A stretch of 30,148 nucleotides of DNA, taken from assembly GCA_038214535.1 (NCBI GenBank), contig JBBQRS010000056.1, positions 1-30,148 of the forward strand. Reading direction: 5' to 3'. Position 1 is the stretch's first letter, and each line of letters begins with the position of its first letter. This DNA is from JBBQRS01 sp038214535 (lineage in GTDB: Bacteria; Chloroflexota; Anaerolineae; CG2-30-64-16). A program made the position numbers and the translations under genes. Shown piece after piece: positions 17,148 through 25,024 of this stretch. The notes under the pieces are model-generated. The model saw nothing but the letters and a program-made list of their open reading frames with translations. It made no database searches and had not been told where the DNA came from.

Positions 17148-18125
17148 ATGCCGGCAACTGTAGAGATACCCGTTCAAAAATGGACGGGAAATGTGCGAGA
17201 AGTTCGACTGGGCGCGACTGCGGACGAAGGCGGCACGCGCGATCACGTCGTCGTCATCGGCGGCATGAACACCCTGCCCTTCCTCAGCTTTGAAGGCCAG
17301 ACGGCCCATCCCCCCCAGATCGCCGCCGAAGTGCGCGCCACCAACCCCACGGATGACTGGCCGGAACCCCTGGTTCAAGCGTGGGGCGAAGCGCTGGGCG
17401 ATCCGGCGGCCTGGGCCAAAGCCGCAGAAGCAATCGGCGCCGACCTCATGGTCCTCCAGCTCACCCCGACCGACAGCGCTGGCGCGCCGATGACCGCAGC
17501 CGCTGCGCGTAAAGTCTTGCGCGCCGTGCTGGGGGCCACCACTCTGCCGCTGATCGTGCTGGGCACGGGCCAGGCCGAGCTGGACAACGAGTTGTTGATC
17601 GCCGTGGCGGAAGAAGGCGCGGGCGAACGGCTGTTGCTCGGCCCATGCGAAGATAAGAACTACCGCACTCTCGTCGCGGCCGCGCTGGCTAACGGGCATC
17701 TCGTCACCAGCAAAACACCGATGGATGTCAACCTCGCCAAGCAACTCACCATCCTGATCCATGATATGGGCTTGCCCCTCGAACGGATCGTCATGGACCC
17801 GACCACCGGCGCGCTGGGCTACGGCATCGAATACGGCTACAGCGTGATGGAGCGTTTGCGGTTGGCCGCCCTGCAAGGCGACGGCATGACGCAGCAACCG
17901 ATGATCGTCACCCCCGGCGAGGAGGCCTGGCGCACCAAAGAGGCGCGCGCCGGCGAAGGCGTTCCCGAAGGCTGGGGCGATTGGGCCGCCCGCGCGATCA
18001 ACTGGGAAACGCTGACGGCGGCGGCCCTGGTTGAATCGGGCGCGGACATCATCGTGCTCCGCCACCCCGAAAGCATCCGCCGCGTCAAAAAGATGATCGC
18101 CGCGCTGACACCCGCAGAGGCATAG
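17148..18125 (+). CDS. acsD: Corrinoid iron-sulfur protein, small subunit
   Basis: This 325-residue protein is the small (beta) subunit of the corrinoid iron-sulfur protein. It forms a TIM-barrel heterodimer with AcsC and shuttles the methyl group from AcsE to ACS. Family segments include the N-terminal IPVQKWTGNVREVRLGA, FLSFEG, then LMVLQLTPTDSAG, VILGTGQAELD-like strands and IVMDPTTGALGYGIEYGYSVMERLRLAAL. There are no cluster cysteines, as expected. The strong RBS GAGGAGG precedes the ATG, and acsC follows after 11 bases. Length is normal. Confidence 0.97.
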   Translation: MPATVEIPVQKWTGNVREVRLGATADEGGTRDHVVVIGGMNTLPFLSFEGQTAHPPQIAAEVRATNPTDDWPEPLVQAWGEALGDPAAWAKAAEAIGADLMVLQLTPTDSAGAPMTAAAARKVLRAVLGATTLPLIVLGTGQAELDNELLIAVAEEGAGERLLLGPCEDKNYRTLVAAALANGHLVTSKTPMDVNLAKQLTILIHDMGLPLERIVMDPTTGALGYGIEYGYSVMERLRLAALQGDGMTQQPMIVTPGEEAWRTKEARAGEGVPEGWGDWAARAINWETLTAAALVESGADIIVLRHPESIRRVKKMIAALTPAEA

Positions 18126-18136
18126 GGAGGAACGTC

Positions 18137-19504
18137 ATGGCCCTGTCTGGACTCGATATCTACAAACTCCTGCCGGGCAGCAGCAAGGACCCGGCCGTCA
18201 AGGCGCACGCCAACTGCAAAGAGTGCGGCTTTCCCACTTGTCTCGCGTTCGCCATGAAGCTGGCCGCCAAACAGGTGGAGCTCTCGCAATGCCCCTATGT
18301 GACCGAAGAATCAAAGGCGCAACTCTCCGCAGCCGCCACACCGCCGATCCGGCTCATCACCCTGGGCGCGAACGACCACAAGATCGAAGTCGGCAACGAA
18401 ACCGTGCTCTTCCGCCACGAGAAGACCTTTTATCATCCGACCGGTCTGCTCATTCGCATCCCTGACTCACTCTCCGACGCCGGGGCAGCCGCCCTCGCCC
18501 GCCAGGTGGCCGCGTACAACGTGGACTACGTTGGCATGACACTGAAGCCCGACGGCGTTGCCGTCGAAGCGACCTCCGACAATGCCGCGCAGTTCGCCGC
18601 CGCGGTGAGCGCAGTTCGCAAGGCCGCCGATCTACCGATGGCGCTGGTCACCGAGAACCCCGACCTGATGGCCGCGGGGCTTGCCGTCATGGATGGCGTC
18701 GTCCCGTTGCTGACCGCGGCAACCGAGGCCAACTGGGAGGCGATGGCGAAACTGGCCGCGCAATACAAGGCCCCGCTGGTCGTCCGCGCCGGCAGCATCG
18801 AGGCGCTGGCCGATCTGACGCAGAAGTTGGCCGCTGCGGGCGTCGAGGATCTGGTGCTCGATCCGGCGACACGCGACTTCGGCGGCAGCCTGACCCAATC
18901 AACGCAGCTTCGACGGATGGCGCTCAAGAACATGAAGCCGGTCGGCTACCCGATCATCACCTTCCCATATCTTGGGACCGATGACCCGGAGCTCGAGGCC
19001 GTGCTCGCCGCGCAGCAAATCGCCAAATACGCCGGGCTGGTCGTCCTGAGCCGCTTCGACCCTGCGCTGCTCTACCCGTTACTGGTGCTGCGCGCCAACC
19101 TCTACACCGACCCGCAGAAGCCGATCCAGGTGGAACCGGGTATTTACCCGATCAACAAGCCGGGGCCGGACGCCCCCGTGATGGTGACCACCAACTTCTC
19201 GATCACCTACTTCGCAGTCGCCAACGAGATGGAAAGCAGCGGGATGCCCGCCTGGTTGCTGGTGGCCGACGCCGAAGGCATGAGCGTGCTGACGGCCTGG
19301 GCCGCGGGCAAGTTCGACGCCGAGCGGATCGCCAAGACGGTCAAGAACACCGGCATCGCGGAAAAAGTCAACCATAAGCGCGTCATCATCCCCGGCCATG
19401 TCGCCATCCTGATGGGTGAGTTGGAGGAAGAACTACCGGGCTGGGAGATCAAGGTCGGCCCGCGCGAGGCGGTGGATCTGCCGCGCTATCTGAAGACCGT
19501 GTAG
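18137..19504 (+). CDS. acsC: Corrinoid iron-sulfur protein, large subunit
   Basis: This 455-residue protein carries the 4Fe-4S cluster and cobamide of the corrinoid protein. The N-terminal cluster motif is C27, C30, C35 and C52 (NCKECGFPTCLAFAM...QCPY). A TIM barrel follows, then a C-terminal cobamide-binding domain (about residues 330-455). Compared with the Moorella protein as I recall it, about ten extra residues (SSKDPAVKAHA) precede the first cysteine. Cobalt cycles between Co(I) and methyl-Co(III), and AcsV repairs the inactive Co(II) form. The RBS GGGAGG precedes the start closely. Confidence 0.97.
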   Translation: MALSGLDIYKLLPGSSKDPAVKAHANCKECGFPTCLAFAMKLAAKQVELSQCPYVTEESKAQLSAAATPPIRLITLGANDHKIEVGNETVLFRHEKTFYHPTGLLIRIPDSLSDAGAAALARQVAAYNVDYVGMTLKPDGVAVEATSDNAAQFAAAVSAVRKAADLPMALVTENPDLMAAGLAVMDGVVPLLTAATEANWEAMAKLAAQYKAPLVVRAGSIEALADLTQKLAAAGVEDLVLDPATRDFGGSLTQSTQLRRMALKNMKPVGYPIITFPYLGTDDPELEAVLAAQQIAKYAGLVVLSRFDPALLYPLLVLRANLYTDPQKPIQVEPGIYPINKPGPDAPVMVTTNFSITYFAVANEMESSGMPAWLLVADAEGMSVLTAWAAGKFDAERIAKTVKNTGIAEKVNHKRVIIPGHVAILMGELEEELPGWEIKVGPREAVDLPRYLKTV

Positions 19505-19535
19505 ACGCACAACCCAGATTCCGCCGGATGCGCGC

Positions 19536-19572
19536 GCAGGCCGCTATGATGACGTGCATCATGGCGGCCTGC
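19536..19572 (+). terminator. Perfect hairpin after acsC
   Basis: GCAGGCCGC-T-ATGATG (19536-19551) pairs with CATCAT-G-GCGGCCTGC (19557-19572) around ACGTG, giving 16 pairs including one T-G. The stem is very stable, but no T-run follows. The apex ATGACGTGCATCAT resembles the core at 8545-8560. It could cap the acsDC message or set its ratio to the genes downstream. Confidence 0.55.
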
Positions 19573-19613
19573 GGCTTAATTGTGTAAGCTTAAAGAAACC
19601 GAACGAAACGCGT

Positions 19614-19647
19614 CGCGGAGTGCGCATTTGAGGATATGCACTCCGCG
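19614..19647. repeat. CGCGGAGTGC hairpin, copy 1 (before nfnA-like gene)
   Basis: CGCGGAGTGCGCAT (19614-19627) pairs with ATATGCACTCCGCG (19634-19647) around TTGAGG, with two weak positions. An almost identical hairpin lies at 25839-25872. Both end about 41-44 bases before an ATG. The copies may belong to a REP-like family. Confidence 0.8.
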
Positions 19648-19688
19648 GGAGAGTCTGCAGCACTCCAACATAAGCGAGGGAAACGGGC

Positions 19689-20537
19689 ATGTATCGCATT
19701 CTTGAAAAACAAAACCTGAGCGATGCCGTAAAGCTGATGGTGGTGGACGCGCCCCACGTCGCGCGCAAGGCGCGCGCCGGGCAATTCGTCATCGTCATCA
19801 CCCACGAAGAGGGCGAGCGCATCCCGTTGACCATCGCCGACCACGATCCCGACGCCGGGACGATCACCCTGATCTTTCAGGAAGTCGGCAAATCCACCAT
19901 CGAGATGGGTCAGTTGGAAGCGGACGACGGCCTGTTCAGCGTCGCAGGACCGCTGGGCCACCCCACCGAGGTCGAGGACTACGGCACGGTGGTCTGCGTG
20001 GCGGGCGGCGTCGGCATCGCGCCGATGTATCCCATCGCGCGCGCCCTGCACGCCGCGGGCAACTATGTGATTACCATCATCGGCGCGCGGACGAGCGACC
20101 TGCTCTTCTGGGCAGACGAGATGCGCGCCGTCTCCGATGAGCTCATCGTCTGCACCGATGACGGCTCCCTTGGGCGCAAGGCGCTGGTCACCGAACCGCT
20201 CAAAGAAGTGCTGTCCGAACGCGAGGTCGCGAAAGTCTGGGCTATCGGCCCGACCATCATGATGAAGTTCGTCTCCGCAACTACGGAACCGTTCGGCGTC
20301 CCCACGGTCGTAAGCCTCAACAGCATCATGATTGACGGCACGGGGATGTGCGGCGGCTGTCGTGTGGCAATGACCGACGGCGCACGCTTCGTGTGTGTGG
20401 ATGGCCCCGAGTTCGACGGGCATCAGGTAGACTGGAACAACCTCATGTCGCGCCTGCAATACTACCGCGAAGAGGAACAGGCCGCCGTCGCGCACTGGCA
20501 GCACGAACGCCCCTGCCGTTCCGAGGAGCAGGCCTGA
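19689..20537 (+). CDS. NfnA/SudB-like FAD and [2Fe-2S] oxidoreductase subunit
   Basis: This 282-residue protein matches the small subunit of NADH-dependent ferredoxin:NADP+ oxidoreductase (Nfn) and sulfide dehydrogenase. It has an FNR-like flavin domain (GQFVIVITHEEGERIPLTI), a nucleotide site (VAGGVGIAPMYPIARAL) and a C-terminal [2Fe-2S] motif with C221, C224 and C236. An Asp five residues before C221 (DGTGMC) could be the fourth ligand, as known for NfnA. The next gene overlaps by one base. Together they probably exchange electrons among NADH, NADPH and ferredoxin by bifurcation. SudAB activity on polysulfide cannot be excluded from sequence alone. Confidence 0.9.
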   Translation: MYRILEKQNLSDAVKLMVVDAPHVARKARAGQFVIVITHEEGERIPLTIADHDPDAGTITLIFQEVGKSTIEMGQLEADDGLFSVAGPLGHPTEVEDYGTVVCVAGGVGIAPMYPIARALHAAGNYVITIIGARTSDLLFWADEMRAVSDELIVCTDDGSLGRKALVTEPLKEVLSEREVAKVWAIGPTIMMKFVSATTEPFGVPTVVSLNSIMIDGTGMCGGCRVAMTDGARFVCVDGPEFDGHQVDWNNLMSRLQYYREEEQAAVAHWQHERPCRSEEQA

Positions 20538-22018
20538 TGCCCTCCGGCTTTACCGCCAGGGAGCGGATGAACATCCCGCGCCAGAAAATGCCTACCCAGG
20601 ACGCGGAGGAGCGCGCGAGCAACTTCGAAGAGGTTGCGCTGGGCCTGACCCTGGAAATGGCGCAGTTAGAGGCCGAGCGCTGTCTGCAATGCGCCAGGCC
20701 GCACTGTGTTGAGGGTTGCCCCGTAGGCGTAATGATCCCGCAGTTCATCAAGGCGTTACGCGAAGGCGACTTGCCCGCCGCCGTTGAGTACATGCAGGTC
20801 AAGAACAACCTGCCCGCGATTTGTGGCCGGGTCTGCCCGCAGGAATCGCAATGTGAAGCCGTCTGCGTCCTGACGAAGAAAGGCCAGCCGGTCGCCATCG
20901 GACGCCTGGAGCGCTACGTCGGTGATTACGCGATCCGCGAACGCACCGCGCCGCCTTCGCCTGCGCCGCCCACCGGCAAACGCGTCGCGGTGGTCGGGTC
21001 GGGTCCCTCCGGGCTGACCTGCGCAGTTGAGGCGGCCAAGTTGGGGCACAAGGTGACGATTTTCGAGTCGTTGCACCGGCCCGGCGGCGTGCTGGTCTAC
21101 GGCATCCCGGAGTTCCGGTTGCCCAAAAGCATCATCGCAGCCGAGCTAAAGGTCGCCGTGGATCACCTGGGCATCGAGTTGCGCACCGATCACGTGATCG
21201 GTAACACCTACACGCTGGATGAACTGCTCGAAGACTATGACGCCATCTTCCTGGGCACCGGCGCAGGGCTGCCATCGTTCATGCGCATCGCAGGCGTCAA
21301 CCTGAACGGCGTCCTGTCGGCCAACGAGTTCCTGACCCGCGTCAACCTGATGAAGGGCTATCGCTTCCCGGAATATGACACGCCGGTCAAGGTGGGGCGG
21401 CGGGTGGCCGTGATCGGCGCGGGCAACGTCGCGATGGACGCGGCGCGCAGCGCGTTGCGGCTTCAACATCTCTACCGCAGCCAATCGAACCCGGAGGATG
21501 ACCGCGCGCCGGGCGAGGTGCATGTGATCTACCGCCGGTCGCGCGACGAAGTCCCCGCGCGCATCGAAGAAGTGCATCACGCCGAAGAAGAAGGGGTGAT
21601 CTTCGACTTCCTGACCAACCCCACCGAAATCCTGGGCGACGAACGAGGTTATGTCAAGTCCATGCGCTGCATTCGGATGCAACTGGGCGAGCCGGACGCA
21701 TCGGGCCGCCGCTCACCCATCCCCATCGAAGGCTCGGAGTTCGATCTGCCGGTAGACACGGTGATTATGGCGCTGGGCACCAGTCCGAACCCGATCGTCT
21801 TCAACGGCGCAGAGGGGCTGCAACGCACCCGCCACGGCACCACGGTCGCCGACGCCGACACGGGCCGAACGACCAAACATCGCGTGTGGGCCGGCGGCGA
21901 CGTCGTTACCGGCGCGGCGACGGTGATCAGCGCGATGGGCGCGGGCAAACGCGCCGCCACCGATATGCACGCGTACCTGTGCGACCCGGAGGCGTGGCCG
22001 GCGCCCACAAGAACCTGA
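20537..22018 (+). CDS. NfnB/GltD-like NADPH-binding flavoprotein subunit
   Basis: This 493-residue protein resembles the glutamate synthase small subunit and NfnB. N-terminal cysteine motifs for two 4Fe-4S clusters are CLQCARPHCVEGCPV and ICGRVCPQESQCEAVC. They are followed by an FAD site (VVGSGPSGLTCAVEAAKLG) and an NAD(P) site (VIGAGNVAMDAARSAL). The C-terminus has ALGTSPNP and VWAGGDVVTGAATVISAMGAGKRAA. The start at 20537 overlaps the TGA of the preceding gene and has GAGGAG upstream; a longer upstream frame is non-homologous. No large GltB subunit is nearby, which favours Nfn over glutamate synthase. Confidence 0.92.
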   Translation: MPSGFTARERMNIPRQKMPTQDAEERASNFEEVALGLTLEMAQLEAERCLQCARPHCVEGCPVGVMIPQFIKALREGDLPAAVEYMQVKNNLPAICGRVCPQESQCEAVCVLTKKGQPVAIGRLERYVGDYAIRERTAPPSPAPPTGKRVAVVGSGPSGLTCAVEAAKLGHKVTIFESLHRPGGVLVYGIPEFRLPKSIIAAELKVAVDHLGIELRTDHVIGNTYTLDELLEDYDAIFLGTGAGLPSFMRIAGVNLNGVLSANEFLTRVNLMKGYRFPEYDTPVKVGRRVAVIGAGNVAMDAARSALRLQHLYRSQSNPEDDRAPGEVHVIYRRSRDEVPARIEEVHHAEEEGVIFDFLTNPTEILGDERGYVKSMRCIRMQLGEPDASGRRSPIPIEGSEFDLPVDTVIMALGTSPNPIVFNGAEGLQRTRHGTTVADADTGRTTKHRVWAGGDVVTGAATVISAMGAGKRAATDMHAYLCDPEAWPAPTRT

Positions 22019-22099
22019 TCTGAAAATTCCGTAGTTTAGCCCCTTGTGGGCGTTCGCGACGGGCACAAGGCCCTGCACACTACGCCAGTTCGGATAGAC
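22019..22099. repeat. Palindromic intergenic element, copy 2
   Basis: The element begins directly after the nfnB-like stop. Left end TCTGAAAATTCCGTAG and right end CTACGCCAGTTCGGA resemble those of copy 1 (17024-17102). The right boundary shares TTCGGATAGAC-N2-TAAGC with copy 1 in the same orientation. The interior GTAGTTTAGCCCCTTGTG... matches the reverse complement of the copy 1 interior, so the core is flipped relative to its flank. Confidence 0.75.
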
Positions 22100-22126
22100 T
22101 CTAAGCAGAACCGCCACGAGCCATCA

Positions 22127-24139
22127 ATGGCCAATCATGCCGTACATTTTCGTTCAGTAGATGCAGAAGGCGAGACGTTCGAGCGCACGGCCTACGCGCC
22201 GCACGGCGTCACGCTCTCCGAGGCTGCGCGCCTGGCGGGCATCGAGCTGAATCAGCCGTGCGGTGGGCAGGGCCGTTGCGGGCGCTGCGCGGTGATCGCA
22301 GACCCCGCGCGCAGCAACGTGCGCCGTCGCTCCACCATTCGCCTCTCAGAAGAAGACCTGCGCACCGGCTATGCGCTGGCCTGCCAGACGGTCGTCGAGG
22401 GCGAGTCATGGATCACGATTCCGCCGCAGGAAACGCTGGAGCGCCGCCTGACGACGCAGAAGGCCGCCGCGCGGATCGCGCTACCGTTCGCCTACGATCC
22501 GGCGCTGCACCAAACCGTGCAACGCTTCTACCTCCAGATCGAGCCGCCCACGCTGGCCGATCAGACCGACGACTGGGGGCGCGTCTGCCGTGAGCTGGCG
22601 CTGCTGGGCATCGAGGGCGCGACCACTACGCTGCCCGTCCTGCAAACCCTCGGCAACGTCTTGCGCGGCGACGCCGAAGACTCCTGGAACGTCACAGCCG
22701 TCGTCTCGCTGGATACGTGGGATCGGCCCGTCGGTCCGCCGCAGGTCTTGGCCGTGCTCCCCGGCGACCAGACCGCCCGTCACTTCGGCGCGGCCGTGGA
22801 TATCGGCACCACCACAGTCACGGTGTGGCTGGTCAACCTGGACACTGGCGAGGTTGTGGCGCAAGCCGCCGACTATAACGGCCAGATCGCGCGCGGCGAA
22901 GACGTGATCTCGCGCATCATCTACGCCCGTCGGCCCGAAAATCTATTTGAAATGCAGGCGCTCGTTGTCGGCACGATCAACCGGATGCTGGATTCGGCAT
23001 GTGCGCAGGCGGGGGCCGACCCGTCCGAAATCTTCAAGGTGACCATCGCGGGCAACACCACGATGCTCCATCTGCTGCTGGCGGTCGCGCCCGAACCAAT
23101 CCGGCTCGAGCCGTACACGCCGACCGTCAACCAGACGCCGACCCTCCGCGCGGCGGAGTTAGGCCTGGCAACACACCCGCAGGCGGTGGTAGATTGCCTG
23201 CCGGGCGTGGCAAGTTACGTAGGCGCGGACATCAGTGCGGGGGTGTTGAGCACGCGGATGGACGAATCCGGTGAGATCATCCTCTTCATTGACATCGGCA
23301 CCAACGGCGAGACGGTGCTGGGCAATGCCGACTGGCTGATCACCTGCGCCTGTTCCGCCGGGCCGGCCTTCGAGGGCGCGGGCGTCGAGCATGGGATGCG
23401 CGCCACGGCCGGCGCGATCGAAGAGGTCTGGATTCACAGCGAGACGCGCGAGCCTTCCTATCGCGTGATCGGGCGTGAAGGGCAGAAACCGCGGGGGATC
23501 TGCGGCTCCGGTCTGCTCTCGCTGCTGGCCGAGATGTTCGTCACCGATGTTCTGAACAAACGCGGCCATCTTAACGAGCACCTGCCGCCGGGGCCGGACG
23601 GCAGGCATCGGATCCGGCAGGGCGAACATGGCTTCGAGTACGTCGTCGCATGGGCGGACGAGACCGAAGACCTGCGCGACATCACCATCACGCAGGTGGA
23701 TATTGACAATCTGATGCGCGCGAAAGCCGCCGTCTACGCCGGGTTCACGGTCCTGGCGCAAAGCGTCGGTGTAGATCTTGCCGATGTCTCCCGCATGTTG
23801 ATCGGCGGCTCCTTCGGGCAGTACATCAATGTCGAGAAGGCCGTCCAGATCGGCCTGCTGCCCGACCTGTCCACGTCCGAGGGCGAGTCACCCTGGGGGC
23901 GCTTCGAGTTCATGGGGAACACCGCGATTCGCGGGGCCTACATGGCGCTCCTGCGCCGCGACGTGCGCGCCCATCTCACCGACGTGGCGCGCATGATGAC
24001 CTACGTCGAGCTGTCCGCCGACAACAGCTTCTACGACGCGTTCACGTCCGCCTTATTCCTGCCTCACACCGACGCCGCGCTCTTTCCGTCGGTGGCGGCC
24101 GCATTGAGCGCCAATTCACTTGTAAGAGATGAGCCATAA
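22127..24139 (+). CDS. acsV: Reductive activator of the corrinoid iron-sulfur protein (RACo)
   Basis: This 670-residue protein has an N-terminal [2Fe-2S] ferredoxin domain (C45, C51, C54 and C86), a linker and middle domain, and a C-terminal ASKHA ATPase domain. The ATPase carries GAAVDIGTTTVTVWLVNLDTG and ILFIDIGTNGETVLG, with CSAGPAFEGAGVEHGM. RACo uses ATP to drive one-electron reduction of Co(II) in AcsCD back to Co(I). The ATG at 22127 gives the family-like N-terminus; upstream in-frame sequence lies in the repeat. The RBS is weak. The gene lies in the cluster with its substrate genes acsC and acsD. Confidence 0.95.
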   Translation: MANHAVHFRSVDAEGETFERTAYAPHGVTLSEAARLAGIELNQPCGGQGRCGRCAVIADPARSNVRRRSTIRLSEEDLRTGYALACQTVVEGESWITIPPQETLERRLTTQKAAARIALPFAYDPALHQTVQRFYLQIEPPTLADQTDDWGRVCRELALLGIEGATTTLPVLQTLGNVLRGDAEDSWNVTAVVSLDTWDRPVGPPQVLAVLPGDQTARHFGAAVDIGTTTVTVWLVNLDTGEVVAQAADYNGQIARGEDVISRIIYARRPENLFEMQALVVGTINRMLDSACAQAGADPSEIFKVTIAGNTTMLHLLLAVAPEPIRLEPYTPTVNQTPTLRAAELGLATHPQAVVDCLPGVASYVGADISAGVLSTRMDESGEIILFIDIGTNGETVLGNADWLITCACSAGPAFEGAGVEHGMRATAGAIEEVWIHSETREPSYRVIGREGQKPRGICGSGLLSLLAEMFVTDVLNKRGHLNEHLPPGPDGRHRIRQGEHGFEYVVAWADETEDLRDITITQVDIDNLMRAKAAVYAGFTVLAQSVGVDLADVSRMLIGGSFGQYINVEKAVQIGLLPDLSTSEGESPWGRFEFMGNTAIRGAYMALLRRDVRAHLTDVARMMTYVELSADNSFYDAFTSALFLPHTDAALFPSVAAALSANSLVRDEP

Positions 24140-24145
24140 ACCTAT

Positions 24146-24190
24146 CTTCTTCTTGGTGTCCTTGGTGTTCTCCGTGTCTTGGTGGTGAAT
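24146..24190. repeat. Short TTGGTGTC-type dispersed repeat between acsV and cooC
   Basis: The 72-base gap holds staggered copies of an eight- to ten-base word (CTTGGTGTC, CTTGGTGTT, CTCCGTGTC, TTGGTGGTG). From memory, related CTTGGTG/CACCAAG repeats are scattered in intergenic regions of many Chloroflexota and cyanobacteria. It has no coding sense and ends shortly before the cooC RBS. Confidence 0.65.
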
Positions 24191-24211
24191 GTATTTGAAT
24201 CGGAGTCTCAC

Positions 24212-24958
24212 ATGACTGTAACTATCGCCGTCGCCGGGAAGGGCGGCACCGGAAAGACCACCCTGTCGGGCCTGCTGACGCGCTACTTGGTGCAGCACAA
24301 GGGCGGCAAAATTCTGACCATTGACGCCGACCCCAGCAGCAACCTGCACCTCGTGCTGGGCTTGCCCCTGGCGCAGACCGTGGGCGACATCCGAGAGGAA
24401 GCGCGCGAGGGGACGCAACCCGGCATGTCGCGTCAGGACTGGCTGAATTACACCGTGCGCATGGCCGTCGAAGAAGGCGACGACTTCGATCTGCTGGCGA
24501 TGGGGCGACCCGAAGGCCAAGGCTGCTACTGCGCCGCGAATCACATGCTGCGCAGCATCATTGACGGCATAAACGCCGGTTATGACTTCGTTGTGATGGA
24601 CAACGAGGCCGGCATGGAGCACCTGAGCCGGCGCACCACGCGTGACGTGGATCACCTGCTGCTGGTGAGCGACGCCAGTCAGCGTGGGATGGCGGCCGCC
24701 GAAGCCATGCTCGTGTTGAGCAAGGAACTTGAAATCAACGTCCGCAACACCTACCTGGTCATCAACCGGGTCATCGGGGATTTGTCCGACGCGTTGCGGG
24801 AGAAGGCGGAGCAGATGGGGCCGCCCCTGCTCGCCGTATTGCCCTATGATCCATTGCTGGTTGACTTCGACGCACAGGGCCGGCCATTGGTGGAGTTGCC
24901 GGAAGACGCGCCCATCAGCCGCGCCGTGGCCGATCTGGCGCGAGAATTGGTGGGGTGA
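24212..24958 (+). CDS. cooC: CODH nickel-insertion ATPase CooC/AcsF
   Basis: This 248-residue MinD/Mrp-type ATPase has a deviant Walker A KGGTGKTT at residues 10-17, VMDNEAGMEHLSRRT at the switch, and the CYC metal motif at C105 and C107. The CYC cysteines bridge a dimer that binds Ni(II). CooC family proteins use ATP to insert nickel into the CODH C-cluster, and AcsF does so for ACS. Sequence alone does not decide between these. The ATG at 24212 has GGAG seven bases upstream. An in-frame upstream GTG lies inside the dispersed repeat and is unlikely. Confidence 0.95.
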   Translation: MTVTIAVAGKGGTGKTTLSGLLTRYLVQHKGGKILTIDADPSSNLHLVLGLPLAQTVGDIREEAREGTQPGMSRQDWLNYTVRMAVEEGDDFDLLAMGRPEGQGCYCAANHMLRSIIDGINAGYDFVVMDNEAGMEHLSRRTTRDVDHLLLVSDASQRGMAAAEAMLVLSKELEINVRNTYLVINRVIGDLSDALREKAEQMGPPLLAVLPYDPLLVDFDAQGRPLVELPEDAPISRAVADLARELVG

Positions 24959-24964
24959 AAACTC

Positions 24965-24997
24965 ACAAACCCGGTTTTTTGGAAAAACCGGGTTTGT
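24965..24997. repeat. AAACCCGGTT hairpin between cooC and the HEAT gene
   Basis: ACAAACCCGGTTTTT (24965-24979) pairs perfectly with AAAAACCGGGTTTGT (24983-24997) around three bases. From memory, this AAACCCGGTTT...AAACCGGGTTT word is a frequent intergenic repeat in Chloroflexota and cyanobacteria. A tailing T-run is missing on the plus strand, so termination is doubtful. Confidence 0.75.
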
Positions 24998-25024
24998 AGC
25001 AGGGATATAAGCGAGAGAAGCGCC

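Noticed and set aside
20348..20536. Longer N-terminus for the NfnB-like protein
   Set aside because: The upstream frame is out-of-frame overlap with the NfnA-like gene. The GAGGAG and one-base stop/start overlap support 20537.
22046..22126. Upstream start for AcsV at 22046
   Set aside because: This stretch is inside the palindromic repeat. Family similarity begins at MANHAVHF.
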